Program-made: the position numbers and the translations under genes
The notes under the pieces: model-generated
What the model was told of the DNA's origin: nothing
What the model saw: only the letters and a program-made list of their open reading frames with translations
Databases searched by the model: none
NCBI GenBank assembly: GCA_035771175.1
Contig: CM069597.1
Span: forward strand, 13,923,001 to 13,987,000
Length of the DNA stretch: 64,000 nt
From: Paratinospora sagittata
Taxonomy: Eukaryota; Streptophyta; Magnoliopsida; Ranunculales; Menispermaceae
Reading direction: 5' to 3'
Shown: in pieces, positions 36,666-48,702 of the stretch
Layout: each line of letters opens with the position of its first letter
Position numbering within the stretch: the stretch's first letter is position 1

Positions 36666-37689
36666 GAATCAGGAATGCTAATTCAACAACAGTCACTGTT
36701 CGAACAAGTACACTACGTAAGTTTACTTTTTTAGAATAGACCTTTGCACAAAGTCCTTTTCAAACCTATCAAAGATCGTCCTTGATACATGAAATAAGTT
36801 TTTCTAAAACTTTCATTTTTCTTGAAATATGAAAAAAACCAAAATGTTAGTGAAAATTGCAGTTGCCATGTTCATATAACATTCTAGCCGTTGTGTGTAA
36901 ACGTTCATATTATTTGAACTTTAAATGTCTAACGGCTATGTCTCATTAAGTCTATAAATACCAGCACTTAAAACCAAACAACTTGCCAATCTGTTTGTAT
37001 TGTGCCAATACTTTTTGAAAGTTAGAGTGTGTCAAAATGTTATTCAAACATCTAAACTTTCAAAGTATTTTTTTTTACCTTTACGTCTTCAAAAGATTTT
37101 CATACTGAGTTTATTTTCATTCTATCTTTGAAAATCTATTTTATTGGTATCTACTCAAATTCTCAGCACTGATTCATATTTGGTATCATTCTTGCTGGAG
37201 ATAAAATTTGAGAAATAGTTCAAGATATACAGTTGTACTTGATTTCATATCTTAAGTACTGTATCAGTAGTTGCGTTAACTACTGATCACTGAATCAGAA
37301 GTTTTCATACTTATATTTTATATCTATTTTGAAAACTATACGTGTTTATGATTTACACTTGTCCTCCATTTTTCAAATCAATGTTTATTTGGTATCATAT
37401 TATTTTCGAAGAAGCACCGAGTTTCATATCACATCATTCATGCTTTTCGAAACTGCACTTGAGCAATACCGAACATTGAAAGGTAAATAACTGTAGGTGT
37501 ATTTCAACTTATCATTACCTATTTCATATTTCATATCTTTGTAATGCTATGTACTGAGCTTAATTGTAAAGTGTTTTATTCAGTTAGAACCAACATTATC
37601 TTGTGTTGTAATGCTGGTGTGTTTCTAGATTGAAACAACCAGGACAAGTGAATGTAGTTCACTTAATGATTTCAAGATTGAAATCATGT

Positions 37690-38215
37690 TAAGGTTATCT
37701 TTGAACCTGTAAAAGAGAAAAAGGTTCATCCTCACCTGTAAGTAGGAAAATGGTTCATCCTAATCCCGTAAAAGGATAAGTGAGTCCTTAACCTGTAAAA
37801 GGATACGTTATCTCTTAACCTGTAAAAGAGAAATGGTTGTTCCTTAACCCGTAAAAGGATCACGGTTCTTCCTTATCCCGTAAAAGAAAAATGGTTCTTC
37901 CTTATCCCGTAAAAGGAAGATGGGTTTTTCTCATCCCGAAAAAAGGAAATACGGTTCATCCTAATCTTGTAAAAAGGATAGGTGCGTCCTTAACGTGTAA
38001 AAGGATAGGTTATCTCTTAACCTGTAAAAGAGAAACGATTGTTCCTTAACAGTAAAAGGATCACGCTTCTTCCTTATCCCGTAAAAGGAAAACGGTTTTT
38101 CCTTATCCCTTAAAAGGAACATGGGTTTTTTCTCATCCCGGAAAAAGGAAATATGGTTCATCCTTAGCCCGTAAAAGGATAGGTTTGCCTTTAACATGTA
38201 AAAGGGCAGTTGTAA
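37690..38215 (+). repeat. Tandem array of ~29-bp hairpin units with co-varying arms
   Basis: About 18 units share a loop-like core AACCYGTAA (or ATCCCGTAA). The arms differ but stay complementary: TCTCTT/AAGAGA, TCCTT/AAGGA, GCCTTT/AAAGGGC. Seven-unit blocks repeat with a period of about 205 bp (37780-37980 versus 37981-38185). The array lies in the 3' part of an LTR and does not code. Confidence 0.9.
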
Positions 38216-38458
38216 CGGTTTGGTTTTAACCCTTAAGAGAATCAGTTAGTGGATTGTGAAAATCATAATCGGGAGATTAGGTAGTGGAAGTAGGCTTGGC
38301 TGAACCACCATAAATTTGTGTGTCTCACGTTTGCAATTTAGTCTGTGTTCTATTTTGCATCCAATTTCAATATACTCATGTACATCACTAAGTTATTGGA
38401 AGATAATTTTTAAATTTACCATCGCACCCAATTCACTTCCCTCTTGGGTGGACCAACA

Positions 38459-39879
38459 CTTAAGACCACCACGAATACATATCATCAATCAAGTTTGAAG
38501 AATACTCTCAAGATCAAGCATGAAGAAGAGTATTTTTTCTTGTAATTATTTAGATCTTTTTTAGGCTTGTAGAACTCACCCTAGGCATGCTCAGTCTTAT
38601 CTCTTCTATGTTTTTCAAAGGGTTAAAATCTTTCAATTAGTTTTTTCAATCTTGTTCTTCAAATCTTTCAAGCTATTTTCAAGCATTTTCAAATTATCAA
38701 TAACTTGATTTAAGTATTTGATTTGAAACAATTGAGTTTGAACATTGTTTCTCAAAAAAAAAAAAAAAAAAACAGGTTTAAGTGTCTAGTGCATAACCAA
38801 CGCGTTTCTTATAGTGACCAACGTGCTCCTTGCCTAGTTTACTTAACATTTGGTCTGCCACTGTCGGTAGTGCACTCCCCTCTGGAGCAACACGATGCAT
38901 GAATCTAGAAAAATGTTGGTTTCTAGTCTAGTGATCTACAACAATGTCAAGTGCGTTGCCCTTGGCCCAAAAAACCAACCTGGTTTTGGGTGTCTGCGAA
39001 CAACACGCTCCTTGTTCTAGCAGCGCACTGTTGTTTGTGTCAGAGAGGACCTGACATTTCTAGGTTACGAAAATAACATTTCTGAGCTGATTTCCTATTT
39101 CACGCTTCTTCCACTTAACCAATTTTAACAACGAATTTGTCCCCTTACATTTGCATGAAAGAATCAAACCGTTTGACTTTAATTTCAAACTCAAAATTTG
39201 TATTTCTAGGAGATTGAAACCTTAGCTCTTAAGCTTTTGAACTTTCATATATAAGCATAACAATATTCATTTGAACTTAGAATTTTACACTATTTTTAAT
39301 TTCGCCCAAGTTTTTCAGCTTTCTCTAAGTGTTCTAATGCTTTCAAAACAATCTTCTTTGAACATTCTTTGGATTAAACCAAGCTTCTTTCAAGTCTTTT
39401 TGAAATCCAAAGTCAAACGAATCCTCATCTCACTTCTCTTGTGCTTCATCTTTTTTTATTAGCTGAGCAATCCTAGAGTGAGGTTCAGAATGCCATTTGT
39501 TTGTATTTTTGAGGTCTTCTTGGTAAGAAAAACCTCATCCTCAATCTTTTGTATTTTAAGTTACTTGTTAACCATTGGGGGTTCTCAGTTATGAGAACAG
39601 TGATTGGAAAGGTATTTCACGCCTCATAAGTTGAGTTTGTAACTGGTTTTGATCCTCACCCTTAAAGGAGGGTCCATAGTGGGTGTTTGGAAAATCTTGA
39701 TCCGGGAGATCAAGTCGTGGACGTAGGCTTGAAGAATTGGACCACACTAAAATATTTGTGCTTGTTTATTGTTTTTATTTATGCAGTTTACTTTGTTTTA
39801 ATTTTTCGAAAGGTAAAAATCCTGCAAAGAGTCCAATTTACCCCTCCCCCTCCTTCTTGGAAGCTAATCTAGGCCAACA
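38459..39879 (+). mobile_element. 5'-truncated Sirevirus-like LTR B
   Basis: The 3' part has the typical LTR tail: a pyrimidine-rich ttacccctccccctccttc stretch, then tctaggccaaca, the complement of the TGTTGGCCTAGA terminus. A tRNA-iMet primer site follows at 39882. The upstream end stops where LTR A ends. Words aaccaacgcgtttctt and accaacgtgctcctt (38795-39030) form another dyad array. Confidence 0.8.
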
Positions 39880-39881
39880 AG

Positions 39882-39898
39882 TGGTATTAGAGCAGGTA
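39882..39898 (+). promoter_or_regulatory. Primer binding site for tRNA-iMet
   Basis: TGGTATTAGAGCAGGTA starts two bases after the LTR end. It matches the plant TGGTATCAGAGC primer site, complementary to the 3' end of initiator tRNA-Met, with one change. Confidence 0.85.
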
Positions 39899-39949
39899 CG
39901 TTATTAAAGATTTAACCATCTTTGATATCCATGACAGGAAATAACTCAA

Positions 39950-41280
39950 AAGACTGTACTTTGGGTGAAGGCCAATAAATCATTTAAAGGTGAAAACTAC
40001 TTTCATTGGAAGACTAGGATGAGGTTCTATCGAAGTGGGATGTGGTGGTAAAGGCTATCAAGTTCCCACCAAGATTGGAGAAGGTGTAGAGGTCCCCAAG
40101 ACCGTAGATGAGTGGAGTTCTAAAGAGCCAAAGAGAGAGCTCCTAAACAACCAAGCCGTGAGCATCCTGTTTTATAGTCTTTTGAGTTATGAATTCAATA
40201 GGGTGAGTGCTTGTGAGACAAACTAAGAAATATGGCAAAGACTTAAGGTAACCCATGAGGGAACCTTGCAAGTCAAAAAGGCCAAGCTCCAAATGTTAGT
40301 GGAGAAGTATGAGACTTATAGGATGCTAGAGTCTGAGACTATAGCTGAGCCATTACTAGGTTCACAAAGAACCTAATTTGATGAAAACTCTTGGAAAGGA
40401 ATATGACAAAGATGAGACTGTAAGGAAATTCTTGAAAGGCCTACCCAAAATATGGGAACCAAAAGGCACTGCTATTAAAGAAGCCAAAAACTTGGCTGAA
40501 TACACATTTGATGAACTATGTGGCTCTTTGATGGTGTATGAGCTAAAGCTCAAGGCCAACCCAATTCTACCCAAGGTAGAAGATAAGAGAAAAAAAGACC
40601 TTGCATTAAATGAAAGTACCGATTCCAAATCATCAACAAAAAATGAAGGAACTGATGGTGAAATAGGTATGTTGACCAGGAGGCTCAATCACCTAGTAAA
40701 AAAAAAAAAGGTTGGCTCAAATCCAAAATTCCACAAAGGAAAGAAGTTTGGAGACAAGCCTAGTGAGTTAATATGTTTTGGTTGAAATAAACCAGAACAT
40801 ATTAAGAGTGAATGTCTTAACAAAAAGAAGAAGGGTTTCAACTCAAAAAGACGACACAAGCTTTAGTGAAAGCGAGTCCGACTCCGGAGATGAGAAAGTT
40901 GTGTTTTGCCTCACGACAAACACTAAGGTAAAAACTGAATCTTTTGATGATATTTTCGATGCCCTTGACTTTGATTATGTTAAGTCTTTTCTTGATAAGA
41001 AAATTAAAAAGAACACCAAGCTTAAAAAGAGCTTAATGTCAACACTTGAAGAGATTGAATCTCAACAAGATGATGTTGACACCATGATCTTAGAGAAAGA
41101 AAGCTTGAAAAATGAGCTTGAGGCACTCAAAAATAGTGTCGAAGACTTGACCAATATTGTGAAAGAATTCACAAATGGACAAAAGCTCTATGACGTGATG
41201 ATAGGGTCCCAAATGTGTTCTTTTGATAAGGATGGGCTTGGTTAGACAAAATGATCTAAACAGAAAAGTTACAATAACTT
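39950..41280 (+). pseudogene. Sirevirus-like gag remnant
   Basis: This is the capsid/nucleocapsid region of a copia element directly behind the primer site. Readable parts: FKGENYFHWKTRMR near 40000; KELLNNQAVSILFYSLLSYEFNRVSACE-like sequence (40035-40226); TLGKEYDKDETVRKFLKGLPKIWEPKG and MLTRRLNHLVKKKK (40378-40785); then a coiled-coil, acidic region with LKKSLMSTLEEIE and VKEFTNGQKLYD (40778-41245). The first zinc knuckle reads C-F-G-stop-N-K-P-E-H-I-K-S-E-C: a stop replaces the second Cys. No pol follows; another element starts at 41281. Confidence 0.88.
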
Positions 41281-41697
41281 TGTAACACCCTGTACTTGTA
41301 AGTCAAACTTGTACGTAGACTTATACGTATTGACATACGTATTTGTAGCATATACGTACATACATGACCTTAGAATAGGGTGAATGTGTGTATACTAGGG
41401 TGGTAGATGTACTTGGACCTTCAACATAGCATTTGGAACCCAATACTTAGTGAAATTTTCACCTCTACTTTGAGAAGCGCTCTCCCATGGTGAAACTCGA
41501 GAGCAGTGTTTTTTGGAATTTTCAGAGAAGCGCACTTCTGAGGGGAGAAGCGCGGTCCCAAAAGGGAGCAGCGCATTGCTCACGGGATTCTAGCGAAAAT
41601 CTGTTTCTGGGCAGCGAAGAAGCGCGCTCTTGGGAGGGAGAAACGCACTCCTCTACATTTATGACAGTTTTTTTTAAAAGGTCGGTGAAGCTATTTG
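41281..41697 (+). mobile_element. Truncated gypsy-like LTR with GAAGCGCGCTCT-type dyads
   Basis: It begins TGTAACACCCTGTAC, a start typical of Ty3/gypsy LTRs and similar to the solo LTR at 31889. From 41470 to 41650 it carries words such as agaagcgcacttctga and gaagcgcgctcttgg. It is cut at 41698 by the next LTR. Confidence 0.55.
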
Positions 41698-42479
41698 TGT
41701 TGGCCTAGATAATAGTCCAAGACGGGGGGTGAATTGGACTAAAGTAGATTTTCCAAACCTTTAACTAACCAAATGGAAAGATAAAAACACAAATCAAAAG
41801 TGCAAGAAACAAATAATGGACACAACGATTTATAGTGGTTCAAAACCAAACACCTACCTCCACTAACTAATCTCCCCGATAAGGATTTCTCAAACTCACT
41901 AACTTGATCCAACTTACTAGGTGTGGATCAAACCGTTACACTTGATTCAACTAACGGGCTTGAATCCAACCGTTACCTTGATTTAATTGCGGGTGTGAAT
42001 CAGACTGTTACATGACCTTGAAGACTTCCTATATGGAATCTTCCCTGCTTGGCAACCTAGCCAATGTACACTTTCAATTTTACAAAAGTATAAAATGAAG
42101 CTTACAAATTGGAAATGAATACCTCATTTGAATAATAAGTCAATGATGGTGAAAATGAAGTGCAAGCTCTATTGGAGGTTCCTTTGTTGAAATCTTGACT
42201 TGATGATTGATGTAAATGAAATGCATAAGTCTAAGACCTTTGGAACGTTGAAATATCTTAAAAATGATCTCTCAAATAGATGAGTGTAAGCAAAGAGATT
42301 TCCAGCAAAAGATTGGAGAGAAAAACTTGCAAGTTGTAGAACAATTTTGATTTCTCTCAAAAGCACAAGTGAACTTAAAAAACTTGGCAAACACACTTGC
42401 TTGATTTAAAACTTGGAGAACACTTAAAACCTCAATAGGTGTTTGATTTTGCAAAAGTTTGAATGAATGAGCTTATAGA

Positions 42480-42700
42480 GTTTTTCAAATGGCCACAAGG
42501 AGAAACATGTTTCCAACAAGAGAAACGCGTTTCTGTTAAGAACAGTCTGAAAATAGCTCTCAGGAATTCAATAAGAAGCGTGATTCTGTAGAGGAAATGC
42601 GTTTCTGTGTGAAATTCCAAAAATACCCAAAATGTGAAAAACACATTTTTTTTTCAAAGGAAACGAGTTTCTGTAAGTTTCCAGAGATATCGATTTCTAG
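42480..42700. repeat. GAAACGCGTTTC dyad array, left part
   Basis: Near-palindromes gagaaacatgtttcc, agaaacgcgtttctg, gaagcgtgattctg, gaaatgcgtttctg and ggaaacgagtttctg recur. The same array resumes at 44215-44520 beyond the inserted LTR. Confidence 0.85.
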
Positions 42701-42719
42701 AATAAGGATGAAGTGTGTT

Positions 42720-44216
42720 TGATAAGTTGAGTTTTAGATAATGTTTTACATGTTAATTTCATAGGTTTTTTTTGGTGCATTTAGTTAGTTTTTACACATA
42801 TTTGCATTTATTGTTCATATTTAGTGTTTTAGGTTCATTTAGATATTTTTATAAGTTTTAGATGTAGTTTTAGTGGTTTTCATGAATAAAATGCATTGGG
42901 CTAGTTTATACATAGTTTCATATAGAATTTTATATGTTAATACATACTTGCATATAATATAGATCATTTACTTGTGTTTTTGTATTTTGTTTTGTAGGTA
43001 AATAAAAAGCTTAAAAGTTAGTTGAAATGTGGTTCAAACCATGTCAAAGAAAGGTGCAAACGGACCAAAGAACTGAGAGGAAAAACCAAAACATTGGCTA
43101 AGTCCAAAGAGCCAGAAGAGAGGAGATGTTCTGAGCACCGCGAAGCTCAGAGAAGAGCAAGCAATGAACAGTGAGGCAGCGCCATGACGTTGACTTCCAG
43201 CGCCACGACGCTTAGAGTGGCAATTGCGCATGAATAGATAGGTAGCGCCACAATGCTACATCATTGTGCACGTTTGTTTTTTCGATCTTTTTGTGTTTTG
43301 GTTTATAATCAAAGTTTTAGGGTTTAGAAAAGGATCTTACATTCTGAGTTTTAGAATAGATTAGAGTAGCTAGGGTTTAGAGAATAAGGAGGAGAGCAAG
43401 AGAAGAGGTTGAAGAAGAAGAAGAGTTGCAGAGAAATTCTTGAAGGAAAAGGGGGTTTTCTTACTTTTCTTCCATTTAAAATTTATCTTGACGATGTCTT
43501 CTTTCAATTTCTCTCTTGTAATCATGTCCATGAACTAATTCTATTCTCTAGAGATTAGATGGATCTTAGTTGGGTTTTGATGGATTAATTGCAGATTTAA
43601 CCAATAAATGCAAATTCTCAAGTTTATTAACGATTCTCTATGTTTAATGCTTTTGGTTTATTGGCCATAAATTGATTGAACCTAGATCTAAGGGGTGGCA
43701 CTCGAGAGATGGTTATTTAGGTTTAAAAATGAGAATTATGACATGAGATTACTATAAAATTGAGAGGTTTACAGGATCTCATGAGATCATTGAGAAATCC
43801 CTAAAACTTAATGCATAATTGGGAATTGTGTCTTTATGAAGAGGTTGAGATTCAACCCCGCTTATATGTTTCGATCCGTCATTCGAGAGAGGGGATTGAT
43901 AAAAATTGGATTTGATTTATAAATTTGAAAAATAAATTTAATGATGAATAACCCCAATTAATCTTGATTTGCAAATTAAGTGAAATCAAATCTCTAGATC
44001 TATCCCATTATTAAATTCTCTTACTTTTAATTGCTTTAATTCCATTTAATTTTCAGCATTTTAATCCATTTAATATCTCCATTTGATTGTCTAAATAAAG
44101 TTGGAAATCTGTGAAACAGTAATTGATAGAGTAACAATTCCCTGTGGATACGATAACCCGACTCACTATTGGTATAACTTGACTTCATGCGCTTGCGATA
44201 AATTCACGAACATTGT
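42720..44216 (+). mobile_element. Gypsy-type solo LTR (family Z), plus orientation
   Basis: It starts TGATAAGTTGAG and ends near gcttgcgataaattcacgaaca. It is the reverse complement of the LTR at 56994-61424, including the internal attttgttttgtaggt and ctagatctaaggggtggc blocks. The flanks gtgtt and ttgtt match at 4 of 5. The right edge is uncertain by about 10 bp. Confidence 0.75.
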
Positions 44217-44520
44217 TTCTATATAAGAAGCATGTTTCTATGTGAATTTCTAGAAATATCCAAAAAGTGAGAAACATGCTTTTTTCGAAGGAAACGAGTT
44301 TCTGTAAATTTCCAGAGGGTGTCAATTTTCTGGGAAAGGAAAGAAGCGTGTTTCTGTGAAGGAAGCACATTTCTATTTTGGTGACAAAATTTTATCATTC
44401 TGAAAGTGGAAGGAAACGAGTTTTTAGAAGATGAAACGCGTTTCTGTATGATGTGATAAAATTCATCATCTAGCAAGAGGAGAAATGCATTTCTTATAAA
44501 GGAAACACGATTCTGTTTGC
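44215..44520. repeat. GAAACGCGTTTC dyad array, right part
   Basis: About nine variants of the same word, including gaagcatgtttct, ggaaacgagtttctg, gaaacgcgtttctg and gaaatgcatttct. Its continuity with 42480-42700 shows that the LTR between was inserted later. Confidence 0.85.
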
Positions 44521-44697
44521 ACAGAAACATGAAATTTAATTTTTCAAAAATTTTTAATTCCATAATAGGATTTCTTGAAAAACCAAACTTAAAGACACTT
44601 GAAAAACATTGAGTTATGATCATAGTAAAGTTCATTCAAGTGTTTAAATCAAAATTTGATGAGAGTTAAGAGTTTTGTTAGCCTAGTATTATAGTCC

Positions 44698-44730
44698 AAG
44701 AGGTGGGGTGGGGGGGAGGGGGTGGGGGTG
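44698..44730 (+). other. Strong G-quadruplex-type motif near an LTR terminus
   Basis: Four or more runs of at least four G lie within about 30 bases, 20 bases inside the LTR edge. The sense strand of the LTR is the C-rich one. Confidence 0.7.
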
Positions 44731-45048
44731 AATTGGACTTGGTGGATTTTCGTGTTCCGTTTCGGCTAAAATAATTAAACAGATAAAGTGTGCAGTAGGT
44801 AACAATAAAAATAAATAAGTGTAGGAAAAATAAATGGATACAATGATTTAGAGTGGTTCGGTTCCTCTTGAACCTACGTCGTCCACTACCCAATCACCAC
44901 GATCAGAATTTTTTAATAAACTATTGGCTAGTCAACTTACAGGCGTGACTAGAAGCCGTTTACAATAGCCAACACAAAGGCTTGGCTAAAAGCCTTACAC
45001 TAACCAACACAAGGGCTTGGTTAGAAAGCCACACACTAACCAACATAA

Positions 45049-47075
45049 TGATGACCCAGATGTGTCCGAGAGGGAGAGGGGGGGGGGGTAAATTGGACAC
45101 TTAACAAATTTTAACCTTTTTTTTTAAATGTATGAAATATTGAAAGTATATTAAACAAGTATGGTAAATCAAGCACGATAATAGTAAGACACAAGATTTA
45201 GAGTGGTTCAGACTCGCCTACATCCACTACCTAACCTCCTCAGTTAGGATTTGCCCAAACTCCACTAAGGATCTTCTTACGGGTGAAGACCAAACCTTTA
45301 CACCTTCTCAATTTACGGGCTTGAGAATACTCGTTTCTCAACTTCCGGGTGTGAGAATGACCGTTACAACTCAAGCAACACTTGCTCTAAAGCAGTGACT
45401 ATCCAGTCATAAAAACCAAGGTACAAGATGAGATACGATTCCCTTTGCTTACAATCAAAGTGATACTTACAAAGCTTTGAATTGAACCTTCTGTTACCAC
45501 AAATTTAGCAAAATATGTATGATGAAGTTCAGCTGAGAACTGGTTCAAAAAGTTTTCATCTTCTTCAATGGATATTTGAAAAGATATAGATGAAGATCAA
45601 CTAATCCAGAAGACTTAACGTATTTTAAAAAGATCATGAGTTTAAAGCAGTGATTAGAAGACTAACTTTCAAAAGTTTTTGTACAAGTGAAAATTGGTAA
45701 ACGTTTTGAATGGTTTTAAGTTTTCATATATGATAGATCGATTTTTTATTTACTCCAAGGCATCATATATATAGAAACAACAGTGGTGCAAAAGGACTTG
45801 AAGTAATTTTGGCACACAAAGTTATTTCAAAAACAACGAACGCATTCTTTCCCAAAAAGGATTTGATTCAGTCTGTGCAGCTACGACAACAACACTTGAA
45901 TCTTCTAATCATTCATGAGAATAGAATGTTCTGATAAAGTGTTTGAATGTTCTGAAAAGATTCAAAAAGTTTTGAAAAGTTTTGCTCAGTTTTGAAAAGT
46001 TTCTACTAAAAAGTGTAGGTGTCAGCTTTGTGATAGTGTTAGATTAGCGTCCTGATTGGTCAATCAACGTCCTGATGCATAATTTCAACTCTGTCACTTT
46101 GTTCCTTAAGGACGCTCATGGATCATAGGCGTCCTGATTGAACTGAGAAGTGAGGGTGCTACAAAGAAAGTAAGCATCCTGACCTACTTGACCAATAAAG
46201 ACGACAAAGGTGTGAGGGCGCTAATTTAAGTTTAAAACAATTAAAGCATAAGGACGCTAATAAGGTTATGAGCGTCTTGATGTTTTTATTGTGTTTGAAT
46301 TCATAAAACTATAAGTACGTTGAAGAATGTTCAGTGTACTGAAAGTTACTAAGTTGGTTCTTAGGTGAGGGCGCTCCTGTTCAAGTAGCGTCCTGAAAGT
46401 TTTTCAATTTATAACTGTCAGCGTCCTTGAAGATTTAAATCATTAAAAAACTCAAAAAACAGCCAGCAAGCTAATATTGAATCAACGTCTTGATAAGTTC
46501 ATTGGTTGACTCAATGAGGGCGCTACTGATGAAGTGAGCGTCCTGATGGATATGAACGTTTCAACCTTGAACTCAATTAGCGTCCTAATGTTTCATCAGC
46601 GTCCTGACTTACCAAGTCCAGGAGGGCACTACTGAGACATTAGCATCCTAAAAGACATATTAGTGTTCTGATGGACTCTAAAAACAATTTTGATTCTCCA
46701 TTTAAAACTCGATAAATGCGATTAAAGTCTTGATGTTTTCAGATCAAATCAAACATAGAAAATTCAATGTAAATGATCAAAAATCAACTCGATTAAATCA
46801 TTCAATCATGCATGTTGCTGAATCATATGATAAATATGTTCTACAACCTAAACATACTCTAATCCTTTAAAATATGTCTTCAAACGATCATGGCCTTCAA
46901 ATAGATCTCGATAACACTTTAACCATGCATCATTGAATCTTCGAAACCTTCATGTAAGATTAGATGTGTTATGCATACAATATTATTATTAACAGAATAT
47001 GGTTTGTAATCATGAAAATATAATTCATATAAGGAACATACTCTTGTAAGGGACATGAGGATAATTGATTCAACA
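45049..47075 (-). mobile_element. Solo Sirevirus-like LTR with perfect duplication
   Basis: 2,027 bp between perfect 5-bp duplications cataa (45044-45048 and 47076-47080). On the minus strand it begins TGTTGAATC with the ttttcatgattacaaacc block. The agcgtcctga / gagggcgctac dyad array lies at 46030-46690. Confidence 0.92.
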
Positions 47076-48119
47076 CATAAGGACTTGGTTAGAAAACCAC
47101 ACTCTAGCATACACAAGGGCTTGACTAGAAAACCACCAAGTAACCAACTTAAGGGAGTGGTTACGAGCCGTACAAGATATGGTATAAACCCGGTTGACAA
47201 ACATGTCAACAATTACATCAAGATTACAAATGATAAAGACAAGTGTTCTAAAACACTCTCAACAATATCAAGCTTACAATCTTGAATGAGTAAACACCAT
47301 TATTCCAACCACAATGATTTAAATGATGTGAAGGGTTGGAATAGCTTAAATCAAATACATGCAATCGATTCAATATAGATAATATGAAATCAAGAATTGA
47401 ATAAGCACATGTATTCTAATATTGATTGTAACAATGATATTATTAAAGCATAATAATCAATATGCAACGATGATCATGACTTGATGATTCTAAAAGTATA
47501 AATAATTCAAATCAAGAATCAACCTACTCAAGTGATGATCTATGAAATCGATTCAATATAGTCTAAGTCTTGCACATGAATCGATACCACATGATATTTA
47601 TGAAACCACTAAACAAGATAAGATGATATAGAGATCAAATAGGGTTTCACAAACTATGTTCAAAACGAAATCAATTTTCAAGATAATAACACAAGCACAA
47701 AAGTTGATTTACTCAAACAAAATCACAAGAATTTAGATATAGAAATTTTACCCCACTTAGGTAAAAATGAAGCTTAAAGATTCTTCAAGTGTAATGATGG
47801 TTGAGAGAATCCTTGCTCAAAGATGATCAAGATTCAACAAGATATGAAGAGAACACTCAAAAACGTCTTGATCTATGGCTTAAGAGAAACATACAATTTT
47901 CTCAAAGATTTTGAAAGATTTGGCAAACTATTCGGAATTATGAATTAAATAGCCAAATGTAGGTGAACTTTTGCTTAAAAAGAAGTTTAAAATCACTTAA
48001 GAACTTGTTTTGGACGTGTAAAAATGCTAAGATGAAAAATGGCACAAGTTAATGTATTTTGTAAAAGTTGTTCTTCAAATGAACAAGTGTGGTATTTATA
48101 GAAAAATACCACACTGAGG

Positions 48120-48375
48120 CATAGGAACACGTCCCTAAAATAAGGAGCGCGCTTCTGCTTTGAAATCTAAAACTTTTTAGATTTCCCTCAAATAAAGGAG
48201 CGCGTTCCTTAATGTGTCCGTTGGGTATTGGAACAAGGTCCTTCATCAAGAACCATTGACTCTATAAAATTTTCTATTTTGCCCTTGACTACAGGAGGAC
48301 GTTCCTATTAAGAGGAATGCGTTCCTTTTTCCTTGATAAGAAAAAATTGAGTCTCGGGAAAAATAACAGGAGCGC
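48120..48375. repeat. GGAGCGCGTTCC dyad array
   Basis: Words ggaacacgtccct, ggagcgcgcttctg, ggagcgcgttcctt, ggaatgcgttcc and ggagcgcgttcct recur within a minus-orientation LTR. Confidence 0.85.
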
Positions 48376-48702
48376 GTTCCTTCATGTTAAAGTGATAGAA
48401 ACCCGGTTTTTTGATTGAAAAGAGTTTAAGAGATTGTTAAACATATAAACTAACTTTCAAAACGTTTTTGACAAGATTGAAACACAATTGACAAAGATAA
48501 ACATGAGTAAAATGATCGATTAAAACAAATGAATTATTATACATTCGATATGATACATGTATAACGATAAAATCATACAAAGTTGGTAAAACGAATGCAT
48601 GATAATCAATGATAAATATATGCATGATAAACAATTTTAACTATGTGGTTGCATAATAATCATGATATTGTATGTGTATGCATGATCAATATAACAATAG
48701 AG

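Larger units (their letters stand above)
35321..38458 (+). mobile_element. Long LTR A, Sirevirus-like (Ty1/copia)
   Basis: It starts TGTTAATCC with the conserved ttttgatgattacaaa block just inside, as in the other Sirevirus-like LTRs here, and ends near ggtggaccaaca after an attcacttccctcttggg pyrimidine-rich stretch. The 3.1 kb hold an array of gacgct / agcgccctc dyads (36005-36665) and the hairpin tandem array (37690-38215). The flanking 5-mers differ, so it is not a simple solo LTR. A 79-codon open stretch at 35512 is not gene-like. Confidence 0.75.
41698..44675 (-). mobile_element. Sirevirus-like LTR, minus orientation, split by a gypsy-type LTR
   Basis: The lower edge tgttggcctagataatag is the complement of the conserved LTR 3' end (ttggactattatctaggccaaca type). 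The LTR continues to 42719 and resumes at about 44217, with the same gaaacgcgtttctg-type words on both sides of the insertion. The upper part is cut by the next LTR at 44676. Confidence 0.8.
44676..48702 (-). mobile_element. Sirevirus-like LTR, minus orientation, split by a solo LTR
   Basis: The lower edge tgttagcctagtattatag is a variant of the LTR 3' end. The LTR runs to 45048, is interrupted by the solo LTR 45049-47075, and resumes at 47076. The same aagggcttggttagaaagcc-like units occur on both sides. It carries GGAGCGCGTTCC words at 48120-48375 and is cut at 48703 by the next element. Confidence 0.75.

Noticed and set aside
37690..38215. CRISPR-like regular repeats
   Set aside because: Repeats without unique spacers in a plant LTR; the units vary as hairpins, and no cas genes or prokaryotic context exist.
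42169..42644. Several short minus-strand open frames rich in F/L/S
   Set aside because: They are translations of the gaaacgcgtttctg dyad repeats in an LTR.
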